In this document: piece by piece, positions 11,826 through 23,524 of the stretch
Position numbering within the stretch: the stretch's first letter is position 1
How the letters are laid out: every line of letters begins with the position of its first letter
From: Gigantopelta aegis
Lineage: Eukaryota > Mollusca > Gastropoda > Neomphalida > Peltospiridae
DNA length: 64,000 nt
Reading direction: 5' to 3'
Assembly (NCBI RefSeq): GCF_016097555.1
Contig: NC_054713.1
Coordinates: 46,077,928-46,141,927 of the forward strand
Made by a program: the position numbers and the translations under genes
Notes under the pieces: model-generated
The model's input: the letters and a program-made list of their open reading frames with translations, nothing else
Databases searched by the model: none
What the model was told of the DNA's origin: nothing

Positions 11826-12052
11826 ATTTTCGTGCGCATATCCAATTAAGGTTCAAGCACGCTGTCCTGGGCACACACCTCGGCTATCTGTCCAGAACAG
11901 TGGGTTAGTGGTTAGTGAAAGAGAGGGTGTAGTGGTCCCATTGAGTCGTTAAAACTCGCTCTGAGTGGGAGCCGGGCTGCGAACTCTGTACCTACTAGTC
12001 TTAAGTCCGATAGTTTACCACGACGACACCGAGGCCGGTTTTGTCCCATTTT
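11826..12052 (-). mobile_element. SINE-2, near full length
   Basis: Minus-strand head near 12045 (cggcctcggtg), body with 'acaccctctc', and 3' end near 11830 ('aattggatatgcgcacg'). Adjacent to a second copy in the same orientation. Confidence 0.85.
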
Positions 12053-12310
12053 TCATTTCAACTTATTTTTCGTGCTCATATTCAATTAAGGTCCGAGCAC
12101 GTTGTCCTGGGCGCACACCTCAGCTATCTGGGCTGTCCAAGACAGGGGGTTAGTTGTTAGTGAGAGAAAAGAGGGTGTAGTGGCCTTACATCTACCCATT
12201 GAGTCGTTAAAACTCGCTCTGGGTAAGAGCCGGTACCGGGCTGCGAACCCTGTACCTGACGGCCTTAGTTCCGATGGTTTAACCACGACGCCACCGAGGC
12301 CGGTTTTGTC
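12053..12310 (-). mobile_element. SINE-2, second tandem copy
   Basis: Same order as the preceding copy: 'ttttgtcccatt' and 'catttcaacttattttt' recur at both, so the pair may have arisen by local duplication of SINE plus flank. Confidence 0.85.
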
Positions 12311-13590
12311 CCATTAATCATGCTGTACGGTAAACGAGTGATAACTTTTACAATATTGCAAAATGTAACAAATCATAGTTACGTCCCTTGAGAAATGATT
12401 TTCCCCCTCCTGGGTCCAAATTAATGGGGGGGGGGGGGGGGGGGGGGTCTTTGGGGCCATAGGGCGTAGGCGGTTTGGCCTTAGCTTCAGTGTAGGTTCT
12501 GGCCTCCCCTCTCCCCCGGCCTCCGTCTGGTCACGCCAAGGTTCGAAATATAATTGGTAATTTCTATAATTCTTAAACTTTTTTAACGCAACTTTTCTGT
12601 GGGCTGGGGACAACCCTCCTACCCTTCCTCCCAACCTCAGGGGTATTAATTACTTATATATTTTTAATTTTATTTTATTTCGACCACCCCATCTAAAATT
12701 GCGTCAAATTATTTATTAATTAGTTATAGATTAAGTGTATATATGTTTAAGGACGCAGTCAAAATTTATTAACCTACCATTATTTTATTATTTTTGGGTC
12801 GTAATTTCCGAATCTTTAAATTGTCCCCTTATTTAGGTACCTCCTGCCCCGAGTCAGACCCCCGATCTTATCGGAAGCCGGACTCGGGATAGGCGTGTTC
12901 GAAACCATAAAGGTATATGAACACGTTAAAAACCTAACCATAACCATAACCAAATTAATAAAGTTGTTACGTCTTGTTGGTTGCCACACTACTCTAACTC
13001 TACAAACACGTGTGCAGGGAAAAGGTTTTGGGGGTCGAAACCCCTCCCTGCGCAAGCACATTTTCTTTTTATCTCAAATTTACCGGGGGAGCATGACTCC
13101 ACCCTCTTATAAACTTAGATCGCCATCGGGGTTGGGGTGGGGGAGGGGGTGGAGGCGGGGGCGGTGGGAGGGGTTAGTGTGCGTGTGCAAATTGTATCAA
13201 AAAGTTATCTCTAGATATATTCGGGCAAAATGTGTTAACCTGCTACGAATGTAACTTGTTTACGACTAACAAACCCTTTTTGATGACTAAAATTACATAT
13301 TAAATATATTTTCCTGTTTAGAATATATATCGGTAAACAAAACCATAACCCGTGGGTCCACGAGTGGGCATGTCGTAATTTCTCCAAGTCGGTGCGTCAA
13401 AATTGGTCTACATGTCTGCTTCCATGTTTATTGTAGGGGACTGTCAGAATCGTCGTCCAAATTATTTAAAACTTTAGAAGGACGACAATAAAGTTATTTT
13501 CATTATAAAATACATTCACTAATTTTATCGATTATCACTAATGAACCAACCAAAGCCATAATACCTTTTGTCCAAGCCCCTTTCCGTCCT
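12311..13590. other. Mixed intergenic DNA with a G-rich block; no gene seen
   Basis: Contains a 22-G tract (12426-12447), short palindromic 'cccgagtcagac/gactcggg' near 12850 and G-rich DNA at 13125-13180. The 106-119 aa ORFs here are low complexity and in conflict on the two strands. Confidence 0.4.
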
Positions 13591-13680
13591 AGAAAGGCAG
13601 TCCAGGCCGCGGAACTGTGATCCCAGGACAGCGTGCTTAAACGTTAACTGGATTTTGGCACGTCAAATAAAAATACAAAT
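13590..13680 (+). mobile_element. SINE-2 3' fragment
   Basis: 'cccaggacagcgtgcttaaa' followed by 'aactggattttggcacg' matches the end of SINE-2. Confidence 0.65.
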
Positions 13681-13685
13681 AATAA

Positions 13686-13862
13686 TGTTTGTTTCATTTA
13701 ACGACACCACTAGAGCACATTGATTTATTATAATCGGCTATTGGATGTCAAATATTAGTTTTTTCTGTTACTAGCAAAGGATTTTTTATATGCACTATCC
13801 CACAGACAGGATAGCACATACCACGGCCTTTGACATACCCGTCTGGGACGAGAATCAAATAC
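13686..13862 (-). mobile_element. SINE-1 fragment (3' half)
   Basis: Starts 'tttgtttcatttaacgacac' and reads back through 'gcactatcccacagacagg' to 'acataccacggcctttga'. Confidence 0.85.
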
Positions 13863-14017
13863 AAGTAAGGAAGTAGCGGCGGGACGGAGCCCAGTGGTAA
13901 AGTGCTCGCCTGATGCACGGTCGGTCTAGGATCGATCCACGTTGGGCTATTTCTAGCTCCAGTCAGTGCATCGCGAGTGGTATATCAAAGAGATGGTGCA
14001 TATAAAAGATCCCTTCC

Positions 14018-14963
14018 CAGGCGCGGATTTAGTGGGGGGCCCAAGGGGCCCTGGCCCCCCTATTTTTGATGTCAAGTTATTATTATTTTTTAACTATAGC
14101 ATACACTAGAGTGGAATTACACAAAAATGCACTTATTCCCCAAGAGTCTTTAAATTATATTTTGTTCATGAAAATCGTCTTAAAGGGACATTCCTGAGTT
14201 TGCTGCAATTTTTAAGATGGTATCGACTAACAGAGACTTTTTAACGATTGTAATTATATAACAAATATATGTTTCTGCATAAAATGTTACTGACTGTATA
14301 TTAAACATGTTTCTGACTGCTTTAATATTTGTACTAGGATAACTTTCATTTTATTTTCTGAAAACAATTTTTGCGTACGTACGAAATTAGTTGAAGCCAA
14401 TATCCAGTTTGGGCTTCTTACAAATATTAAGACGACCAAAAACACATTGGATATACAGACTCTAATATTCTAAACAAGAAAATATATTTAATATGCTAGT
14501 TTAATCGTAGAAATATTTTATTAGTTGGAAACATCTTACAATGCAGAAAACGCAGGAATGTCCCTTTAAATGTCATGTCTGACATCACTTCCTATGACGT
14601 TGGGTTGGTCTTAATTATTATTACATACCATGGCTGTTGATACACATTGGCCCAGTTGTTCAAAGCAATGTATATTACTGAAACAACTGTTTCGATATTT
14701 CTTCCCATTTACCGGCAGCCGCAGTCAACGGAAAACCAGCCTAATATGGGAAGGAGAGATGACCACTTTAACTTTAAAAAAAAGAAGAGACCAGAGTTTA
14801 TGAAATTTTGAAGATAACAAAAACAGTATGACAATACCAAAAACATACGTTAATATAGCTATTTTGTTACTCAGATGCGAGGAAATCGCGTTTCAGGCCA
14901 CTTAAACTTCAAAATTTCGCGACCTCGCCCCCCCCCTATTTAAAAATCCTGGATCCGCGCCTG
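14018..14963. mobile_element. CAGGCGCGGAT-ended MITE with 5-bp target duplication (CTTCC)
   Basis: Ends CAGGCGCGGAT and ATCCGCGCCTG, flanked by CTTCC on both sides (14013-14017 and 14964-14968). Homologous to the 311-bp copy at 24397-24707 (opposite orientation) but much longer, because other DNA including a second MITE is inserted in it. CAG-type ends with a 5-bp duplication could fit a hAT-related group; no transposase is present. Confidence 0.87.
14180..14569. mobile_element. TTAA-flanked MITE nested in the CAGGCGC MITE
   Basis: Inverted ends 'AGGGACATTCCTGAGTTTG' and 'CGCAGGAATGTCCCT' (complementary in large part) with TTAA on each side, the target site used by piggyBac-type elements. 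A relative is at 44446-44988. Confidence 0.85.
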
Positions 14964-15064
14964 CTTCCTACTAATGGAAAACTGCAGCGGGTTTCCTCTC
15001 TAAGACTATTGTTAATATAACCAAATGTTTAGCATCTAAAAGCCGATGATTAATAAATTAATGT

Positions 15065-16665
15065 GCTTTAAACACACTTTAAAGGGACAGTAAACTCAAA
15101 CATGAGCCTTATGTGTTGGAAAGATGCATACCTGGACCACCAACACATACTGACACTTTAAAGGGACAATAAACTCAAACATGAGCCTTGTGTGTTGGAA
15201 AGATGCATACCTGGACCACCAACACATACTGACACTTTAAAGGGACAGTAAACTCAAACATGAGCCTTATGTGTTGGAAAGATGCATACCCGGATCACCA
15301 ACACATACTGACACTTTAAAGGGACAGTAAACTCAAACATGAGACTTATGTGTTGCAAAAATACATACCCGGACCACCAACACATACTGACACTTTAAAG
15401 GGAAAGTAAACTCAAACATGAGCCTTGTGTGTTGGAAAGATGCATACCCGGACCACCAACACATACTGACACTTTAAAGGGACAGTAAACTCAAACACGA
15501 GCCTTATTTGTTGGAAAAATACATACCCGGACCACCAACACATACTGACACTTTAAAGGGAGAGTAAACTCAAACACGAGCCTTATGTGTTGGAAAAATA
15601 CATACCCGGACCACCAACACATACTGACACTTTAAAGGGAGAGTAAACTCAAACAGGAGCCTTGTGTGTTGGAAAGATGCATACCCGGACCACCAACACA
15701 TATTGACAGTTTAAAGGAACAGTAAACTCAAACATGAGCCTTATCTGTTGGAAAGATGCATACCCGGACCACCAACACATACTGACACTTTAAAGGGAGA
15801 GTAAACTCAAACATAAGCCTTATGTGTTGGGAAGATGCATACCCGGACCACCAACACATACTGACACTTTAAAGGGAGAGTAAACTCAAACATGAGCCTT
15901 ATGTGTTGGAAAGATGCATACCCGGATCGCCAACACATACTGACACTTTAAAGGGAGAGTAAACTCAAACATGAGCCTTATGTGTTGGAAAGATGCATAC
16001 CCGGATCGCCAACACATACTGACACTTTAAAGGGAGAGTAAACTCAAACGTGAGCCTTATGTGTTGGAAAGATGCATACCCGGATCGCCAACACATACTG
16101 ACACTTTAAAGGGAGAGTAAACTCACACGTGAGCCTTATGTGTTGGAAAGATGCATACCCGGATCACCAACACATACTGACACTTTAAAGGGAGAGTAAA
16201 CTCAAACGTGAGCCTTATGTGTTGGAAAGATGCATACCCGGATCACCAACACATACTGACACTTTAAAGGGAGAGTAAACTCAAACGTGAGCCTTATGTG
16301 TTGGAAATATGCATACCCGGATCACCAACACATACTGACACTTTAAAGGGACAGAAAACTCAAACACGAGCCTTATGTGTTGGAAAGATGCATACCCGGA
16401 TCACCAACACATACTGACACTTTAAAGGGACAGTAAACTCAAACACGAGCCTTATGTGTTGGAAAGATGCATACCCGGATCACCAACACATACTGACACT
16501 TTAAAGGGACAGTAAACTCAAACATGAGCCTCATGTGTTGGAAATATGCATACCTGGACCACCAACACATACTGACACTTTAAAGGGACAGTAAACTCAA
16601 ACATGAGCCTTATGTGTTGGAAATATGCATACCTGGACCACCAACACATAATGACACTTTAAGAA
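15065..16665 (+). repeat. 79-bp minisatellite (about 20 copies)
   Basis: Units 'ctttaaagggacagtaaact', 'caaacatgagccttatgtgt', 'tggaaagatgcatacccgga', 'ccaccaacacatactgaca'. TTTAAAGGGAC resembles MITE ends, so a MITE-derived origin is possible. It starts where the SINE-1 3' end breaks off. Confidence 0.95.
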
Positions 16666-16679
16666 AACGCGTAATTTTA

Positions 16680-17580
16680 GAGTTAATAAAAAACCCGTGA
16701 TTATTCCTGCTAACTGGGGGCAGCCATTTTCTTTTCTTTTCGATGCGTCCGGTACTCTAACTTGGGGCGAAGTGAGTCAGCTCCGACCAACTCCTGTATG
16801 CAGTGTAAACAAAAGCAGTAATTTACAAGTCGCTTCTCTTTAATCAACCTGACTTGTAAAACAACATAAATGACGTGATAATATAATAAACTATTTAGCT
16901 GAATATATTTCAAGTTGCATTAACGGAACGAAAAGGGGTTATAGTATTTGTCTCTGTTAAATAATCCAAAGAAAAAATGTACACTATTAGGCCTATTGGT
17001 ATGCTACGTTGGAACAAAAACGACAACCCACGATACCCAAGTGATAATTTTCTTTTCTTTGGGACTACGTAATTGGTCAGTTCTGTGATTTTAGATGGGA
17101 AAGTCTACTTAATCAATAGTTTTACGGAACTATTTACAGTAATAAACCATGCCCATTATATTTTAGGGGCGACAGGTAATTCACACAATACCGGTTTGTA
17201 TTTTTGTATCTAGGCAGGGGTAATTAATTGGCTCGTCTGGTTACCAATCAAATACACATCTGCCAATCAGGAATTACAGGTAGAGGCAACTAACAGAATA
17301 GACCAATACACCTCTTTCACATTCCACTGCGCATGTCCGTGTCACAAATCGTGAACTCACCGAGATCTCGCCAAAATAGTCCTGTGCACATGTTGAGGGG
17401 CATAGACAATGGGAGGTTACGCAATAGGAATGTGAATATCTCCATGATTAATTATTCTATCAGTAGGGAACCCGAAAATTCTGTCGACATCCAACAAAGA
17501 CTTATTGGAGACATTTGTGAATTATTGCTTATCACGAAATAAAAAATAAAAAAATCGGTTCGGATCCGTACACAATAAAT
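16680..17580. other. Unique DNA with a weak ORF; no gene identified
   Basis: Two modest ORFs: minus 16710-16913 (67 aa, ending RKEKKMAAPS) and plus 17333-17542 (69 aa, starting MSVSQIVNSP). I recognise neither. Neither has clear splice sites or a domain. The stretch could be a repeat not otherwise seen here. Confidence 0.3.
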
Positions 17581-17954
17581 ATCGGATATGGGCTGAAATA
17601 ATATTAATGTGTGAGCGCGTGTATGTATGGAGATATTTATCGTATTTAACATGATTTAAATATTTATAAAGCATTATACGGATAAATACATTCAGGATTC
17701 TTGTCGGGATTTCTTTTCACCCAGTAATTTAAAATTTTGTTCGGTATTTGGAATAAAATTAAATGATACATATGAAATGTGAACTACGATACTATAAACA
17801 TTACAATCAGGCTTGTAGGAACGATATATGGTGGTGTGTGTGTGTGTGGGGGGGGGGTACAATATGTAGTAGAGGGACACAGTCTAGTTGGTGGAGGGGG
17901 GGGACAAAAGCTATATTTTAAACTGGGTTTATAATAGTGGGGCTACAGTCCCCC

Positions 17955-17985
<31 letters not shown>

Positions 17986-19040
17986 CTCCGGCTTCTCGGT
18001 TGCTACCGACCTGAGAATGTTCAGAAATGTAATTATATTACATATACAGCTATTTATATTCGAAGCAAGATTATTTAGCCTAAGAAAGATGTAAGTTTTA
18101 TTTATAACCGATTAGACTAGCCGACAGCTTGATATTATGGCTACAAACTCAGGATGGTATCTTTATTATAAACTCATGAGAGTTTAGTATGCGCAGTCAT
18201 AAGATAAGGTACCTCGTTTGAATGTTGGAAGCAAACATATTAAATACCATGCCTCGGACGATGGACAATCAACAAAAGTAAACAGGTCAAACCTGAATTT
18301 AAGCCGAAATAATTAAAACGGTGGATGAAAAAGAAGAAATAGGGCCTAATAAATAAATAAATATTTTTAAAACTTCGTAAATACCAGATATTTCAGTGTA
18401 AATAAATAAAGAATCAAACAAAGAAAATAAATTGAATAATAAATAAATAAATGCATGTAAACCCCCCCCCCCCCCCCCCCCCCCCCAATTTTAGCCTTCG
18501 TAAATACCAGATATTTCAAATGAAGTTGTATGTGACTGATATAAGTGATAGTGTAAAGTAAATAAAAGAAAGAAAGAAAGAAAGAAATATAATAAAATAA
18601 TAAATAAAATAAGATAAATAAATATATGTTTTAAAACTTAGTAAATATATAAGATATTATATCTAGTGAAGTTATATGTATCTGATATAAATGATAGTGA
18701 AAATAAAATAAAATACATAAATAAAATAAGATAAATAAAATAAAATAAAATAGATAGATAGATAGATAGATAAATATATAAATAATTTGTGGATAGACAT
18801 GCAACATTGATTAGTAGTTGTACGACTGTCTTTTTTTTTTAATGAAACGATAAGGGGAAAATAGAGCTGTGATAAAGATCTATGTGAGGTAGGGGTTTTG
18901 TTATTTTTTGTAGGGGAAAGAGGAAGATTATTTTATTAAATTTTAAATACTGATACATGTGGAGAAATTAAACATCACTGGAAATCCGCGTAAATATTTG
19001 ACTATAATTCTAATACGCTAGTGATAAATAAATAAATATA
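17580..19040. other. AT-rich low-complexity DNA with poly-C tracts
   Basis: Runs of C at 17950-17971 and 18462-18486, and 'aaataaataaat' stretches. A sequence starting 'taaataccagatatttca' recurs about three times in diverged form (near 18378, 18502 and 18640), suggesting an old tandem repeat. Confidence 0.5.
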
Positions 19041-19043
19041 TAC

Positions 19044-19127
19044 ATGTGTGTGTGTGTGTGTATGTGTGTGTGTGTGTGTATGTATATATATAGTATATAT
19101 ATATATATATAATACCTGTATATACAT

Positions 19128-19216
<89 letters not shown>
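19044..19216 (+). repeat. (TG)n/(AT)n/(CA)n microsatellite
   Basis: (TG)n, an AT stretch, then about 44 CA units; the TG and CA blocks could pair as a hairpin. ORFs on both strands are artefacts. Confidence 0.98.
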
Positions 19217-19218
<2 letters not shown>

Positions 19219-19299
19219 GTACATGTATATGCTACATAAAAAGCTGTCAAAATAAATCCTGCACATTACTTTGTGCGCACCTTGTGAATAAAACGTTTA

Positions 19300-20050
19300 T
19301 TTGATCTACATTGAAGTGATTGTTGTGGCGCGATTGTCGGTCGTTTCACCGAACATCTGTGCTTTGTTTTGAGTAGTCAGCCTGAGAAACGTGAACCACT
19401 CAACCACTGAACTCGCCACCCGAGACTGGCCGCTCGCTCCGGCATTGTGCGGCGCGCAGTCAGTCCGAACCCGCGTTCCCACGGTCGGGAATACCGCAAC
19501 AGCCGGCAAATCGCGTGGGTATGTGAGATTTAGTTAACGCCGATCTGCAGCTACTGTAAAGTCGACCTGCGATTGGTCAAAAGTCGTGACAAGGTCGCCA
19601 TGCGTTTCGTACGGTGAGCCCTCGGTGTCAATCAAACTTGATAAGTGGCTCTAGACATAGCGGCACGCGCCGAGCTCATAGTATACCTCTGTGGCGGTCT
19701 GTGGGAAAACTCCTCCTATCGTAAAATATTCCCAGGGTATCTGGTGTCGCCCGATGGCCGACTGTAATGGCCGCGGGGTCGCTGTCGCTCGTGTGCTTTG
19801 TTTTATCACCTCGCCGTCTGCTCGCCAGGCCGTGTCCGGCGAAAAACACAAACGCCTTCTGTTCATAATTGGCGTGTGCATGCGCTCCAGTGGAGGAATT
19901 TCAATCGAGGAATTCTTCTGCCAAAGAGTCTGTGGTAGAATTTACGGAAATTAGAAGAAAGTAACTCCGTGACACGCGCACGTTGTACACGAATTCCTCG
20001 CTCCAAGTGAGGTGAAAGCTGCAGTCTCGATTGCCTTAATACTATATTGG
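19300..20050 (-). promoter_or_regulatory. Orphan HES-type CSL promoter/enhancer module
   Basis: A GC-balanced, non-repetitive island between microsatellites. CGTGGGAA on the minus strand (19483-19476) sits in TTCCCACGGTC (plus), the same 11 bases as in both HES promoters. TGTGGGAAAACTCC is on the plus strand from 19700, 224 bp away; the matching pairs at genes A and B are 230 and 206 bp apart. An inverted CCAAT lies in 'gcgattggtc' (about 19570), and GTCTCGATTGCCT at 20024-20036 nearly matches a gene A upstream motif. The expected first exon near 19300 shows only a 16-codon ORF, and no bHLH exon (KRRRxRIN) is visible downstream to the left edge. It may be the relic promoter of a lost third HES gene, or a duplicated enhancer. 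Confidence 0.55.
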
Positions 20051-20286
20051 TGATGATTCCTACCTGCTGAGATGAATCGTTTAAATACAGAACTAGCAAA
20101 TTAAAATTATATAATATTCTATGTTTTAAGAAAAAGAAGACACATTTAGTGTGCGTGTCATACTAGCTAGTTACATAACGTAAAATTGTTTGATTATTCT
20201 TTCAGATGAAAGATATATTTAGACGTATTAATTTTTTTTTCTGAAATGTATAATTAAAATTGATGCAGTCCTATAAAAAGAAAGAA

Positions 20287-20345
20287 AAACATGTTTCATT
20301 TAATGACGCACTCAGTACATTTTTTTTATGGTTATATGGCGTCAG
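20287..20345 (-). mobile_element. SINE-3 3' end fragment
   Basis: 'catttaatgacgcactcagt' and 'gttatatggcgtcag' are the reverse of the SINE-3 tail. Confidence 0.65.
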
Positions 20346-20405
20346 AAAAAAGGAAGAAAGAAAAGAAATGTATGTGTATACCTAGTAATCTACCATCCTG
20401 TATGC

Positions 20406-20407
<2 letters not shown>

Positions 20408-20480
<73 letters not shown>

Positions 20481-20490
20481 CACACACGCG
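20408..20490 (+). repeat. (GA)n microsatellite
   Basis: About 35 GA units with one interruption. Confidence 0.97.
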
Positions 20491-20754
20491 CGCAATGAAT
20501 ATGTATGTACAATTACAAGTACAAATACATATACAAATACATATATCCATACAGAAACATACACATGCGTGCTTGCGTTTACACACAACACACACACACA
20601 CACACACGCACAGTACCTAGATTGAAATAACTGGAGATGCAGTAAAACGAAAATCAAACAATGAATGGGGCACTGTGAACTAAAATGGGCGTGTTTTCGT
20701 TTCCTCTCGTTCTGTTGGAACGGCTCAAGATCTTCGTATGGCTAAAGATTACTT

Positions 20755-21270
20755 GTCACCACGTGTTGATAGAGCAACCTCGCCACGTGTTGACAGGACA
20801 ACCTCGCCACGTGTTGACAGGACATCCTCGCCACGTGTTGATATGACAACCTCGCGTGTTGATAGGGCAACCTCGCCACGTGTTGATAGAGCAACCTCGT
20901 CACGTGTTGATAGAACAACCTCGCCACGTGTTGATATGACAACCTCGCCACGTGTTGATACAACCTCGCCACGTGTTGATAGAACAACCTAGAACATCGC
21001 CACGTGTTGATAGAACAACCTCGCCACGTGTTGATAGGGCAACCTCACCACGTGTTGGTCTGACAACCTCGCCACGTTCTTGATAAGACAACCTCACCAC
21101 GTGTTGATAGGACAACCTCGCAACGTGTTGATAGGATAACCTCGCCATGCCTTGATATGACAACCTCGCCACGTGTTAATAGGACAACCTCACCACGTGT
21201 TGATAGGATAACCTCGCCATGTTCTTGATATGACAACCTCGCCACGTGCTGATAGGACAACTTCGTCACG
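20755..21270 (+). repeat. 24-bp array carrying CACGTG E-boxes (about 21 copies)
   Basis: Unit 'acaacctcgccacgtgttga' plus 'tagg'. Most units hold CACGTG. The unit length is a multiple of 3, so short ORFs (SPRVDRTT repeats on plus) stay open, but they are too short and have no gene context. Confidence 0.93.
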
Positions 21271-21293
21271 GCATTCAAAACAAACTTTCACTT

Positions 21294-21560
21294 TATTTCA
21301 TTCCAACTTATTTTTGTGCTTATATCTAATTAAGGTTTAAGCACGCTGTCCTGGCGGCACACCGCAGCTATCTGGCCTGTCTGTCCAGGACAGTGGGTTA
21401 GTTGTTAGTGGTTAGCGGGAGAGAAGAGGGTGTAGTGGCTTTACACCTACCCACTGAGCCCTTAAGAACTCACTCTGGGTTGCAGCCGGTACTGGGCTGC
21501 GAACCCTGTACCTACCAGCCCATAGTTCGATGGCTTAACCACTGCGCCACCGAGGCCGGT
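21294..21560 (-). mobile_element. SINE-2, near full length
   Basis: 'catttcattccaacttattt', 'aagcacgctgtcctgg' and, at the right end, 'accactgcgccaccgaggcc' (head, reversed). Confidence 0.88.
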
Positions 21561-21605
21561 TAACAAATTTTCATACATAATCCGAATCCGTGTCCTCTCG
21601 CTCTG

Positions 21606-21895
21606 TGGGCGGGACATAGTCCAGAGATAAAGCGCCCGCCTCCATCGGTGGGCCCATTGGGCTATTTCTCGTTCCAGCCAGTGCACCACGACTGGTATAT
21701 CAATGACGGTATGTGGTATTCTATCTGTTGAATGATGCATATAAACGAACACTTTGCTACTAATGCAAAAATGTAGCGGGTTTTCTAAACCATACATGTC
21801 AATGTTACCAAATGTTTGACATCCAATAGCCGATGATCAATTCATCAGTGTGATCTAGTGATGTCGTTAAACAAAACAAACTTTAACCTCTCTCT
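21606..21895 (+). mobile_element. SINE-1, with deletion in the head
   Basis: 'gggcgggacatagtccag' followed by the body and 'gtcgttaaacaaaacaaact'. Part of the head between 'gcccgcc' and 'catcggtggg' is lost. Confidence 0.88.
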
Positions 21896-21955
21896 CTCAC
21901 TCGCTCTCCCCCCGTAGTGGTGGTGGTGGTGGTGGTGTGTGTGTGTGTGTGTGTG

Positions 21956-22215
21956 TGTGGCCACAGGCATGTCATGTCATGTCATGTCATAGGGTTTTAC
22001 GTGCACATTCAGAACAAGCTGTTGTAGCGCACGCCTGTCATGGGCACAAGAGCCGGCCTTGGGAAGGGGTGGGGGGGGGGGAGGAGGGACCGCCTGCACT
22101 GGCAGGTGCAAGGGAACACCAGCAGCCCGACCAGCTGGCGTGTGGGGGGAGGTGGTGGTGGTAGTGTGTGTGGGTGTGTGTGTGTGGGTGGGTGGGGGGG
22201 GGGGGGGGGGGGGGT
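21956..22215 (-). mobile_element. SINE-4 with (ATGTC)-type pentamer tail
   Basis: 'gtagcgcacgcctgtcatgg' is the reverse of the family signature 'aggcgtgcgctac'. The tail at 21969-21990 is a 5-bp repeat on the minus-strand 3' side. Right part G-rich. Confidence 0.72.
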
Positions 22216-22422
22216 GCTATGAAATTTTGAATGGAGCAATTATATGCCAAAGAGAAAAGGTGCGCAATTTTGATTGAGGAAATTTGGCGCAATTTTGAAC
22301 GGTCGGTCAAAAAGTAAATGGAAGAGCGAATATAGGTTTTGACATTAGTGAATCGAGAGTAGCTCGTTAATTAGACCTCCCACATTTATATAGAGTAGGA
22401 AAAGAACCCCGTATATTTTCAC

Positions 22423-22458
<36 letters not shown>

Positions 22459-22493
22459 GGGGGGGGGGCACAGACTAGAGCCCGTTCTTTTGT

Positions 22494-22757
22494 TGATTTA
22501 TTAATCATCGGCTATAGGATGTCAAACATTTGGTATTTCTGACATATAGTCTTAGAGAGGAAACTCGCTACAGTTTTTCCATTAGTACCAAGATATATTT
22601 TTTATGCACTATCCCACAGACTGGATAGAACATACCACGGCCTTTGATATACCAACCATGGTGCACTGGCTGGAACGAGATATAGCCCAATAGGCCCACC
22701 GACGGGGATCGATTCTAGACCAACCGCGCGCTTTACCACTGGTCTACGTCCCGCCCT
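22494..22757 (-). mobile_element. SINE-1
   Basis: Reversed body from 'gatttattaatcatcggct' to 'ccactggtctacgtcccgcc'. Confidence 0.9.
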
Positions 22758-22762
22758 CGAGG

Positions 22763-23045
22763 GCGTGATTTAGCTCAATCAGTTGAGTGGTCGCTTGAGG
22801 TGCTTGCGTCGCAGGATCAACACACCTCGGTGGATCCATTCAATTGATTGGCCTTTTTGCGTTCCAACCAGTGTACCACAACTGGACAAAGGCCGTGGTA
22901 TGTGCTTTCCTGTTTGTGAGAAAATGCATATAAAATATCCTTTGTTGCATGTAAGAAAAATGTAAAGGGTTTTCTTTGATGATTAATTAATCAATGTACT
23001 CCCGTGGTGTCGTTAAACAAAACAAACTTTAAGTTTTAACGTCCC
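22763..23045 (+). mobile_element. SINE-1 variant with a different tRNA-like head
   Basis: Head 'gatttagctcaatcagttga' and 'gaggtgcttgcgtcgcagga' replaces the usual 'gacgtagcccagtgg' head; body and 3' end are those of SINE-1. The same head is seen at 27112 and 36553. Confidence 0.88.
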
Positions 23046-23084
23046 GCCACCGAGTGCAAGAGTGACAATTGCTAATAATATTAT

Positions 23085-23520
23085 GTTGAGGTTTGTTTGG
23101 CACGCTGTCCTGGGCACACACCTCAGCTATCTGGGCTGTCCGTCCAGGACAGTGGGTTAGTTAGTAGTAGTTGTTAACGTGAAAGAAGTCGGTGTAGTGA
23201 CCGTACACCTACTCAAGAAGGAAATGTTTTATTTAACGACGCACTCAACACATTTTATTTACAGTTATATGGCGTCAGACATATCATTATGGTTAAGGAC
23301 CACACAGATATTGAGAGAGGAATCCCGCTGTCACCACATCATCTTCGATTAGCAACACGGGATCCTTTATATGCACCATCCCACAAACAGGGTAGTACAT
23401 ACAACGGCCTTTGCTATGCCAGTCGTGAGTACACCTACTCACAGTCGTTAAACAGGGATGTGAACCCAGTGCCTAGCAGCCTTAAGTCCAGTGGTTAACC
23501 ACTACACCACCAAGGCCGAT
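23085..23520 (-). mobile_element. SINE-2 interrupted by SINE-3
   Basis: SINE-2 (reversed) at 23093-23215 and 23430-23520, with reversed SINE-3 between ('atttaacgacgcactcaaca' to 'tatgccagtcgtgagt'). 'cacctactca' occurs on both sides of the insert (near 23207 and 23430) and is a likely target duplication. Confidence 0.78.
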
Positions 23521-23524
23521 AGAA

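Larger units (their letters stand above)
13876..15075 (+). mobile_element. SINE-1 interrupted by a MITE
   Basis: Head 13876-14017 ('gggacggagcccagtggtaa' to 'agatcccttcc') and 3' part 14969-15075 ('tactaatggaaaactgcagc' onward). Removing the insert and one CTTCC restores a continuous SINE. Confidence 0.88.

Noticed and set aside
16710..16913. Possible bHLH basic region (IKEKRLV) for a third HES gene
   Set aside because: Only EKR matches; the Arg cluster, RIN and helix residues are absent.
19002..19266. Cys/Val and Thr/His repeat ORFs
   Set aside because: Pure translations of the CA/TG microsatellite.
19306..19509. 67-aa minus ORF in the orphan module as a HES first exon
   Set aside because: Starts inside the CSL site region, shows no HES N-terminal likeness, ends at TAG without a good splice donor.
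20738..20992. 84-aa ORF of SPRVDRTT repeats
   Set aside because: 24-bp array; frame stays open only because 24 is a multiple of 3, and it breaks at the first irregular unit.
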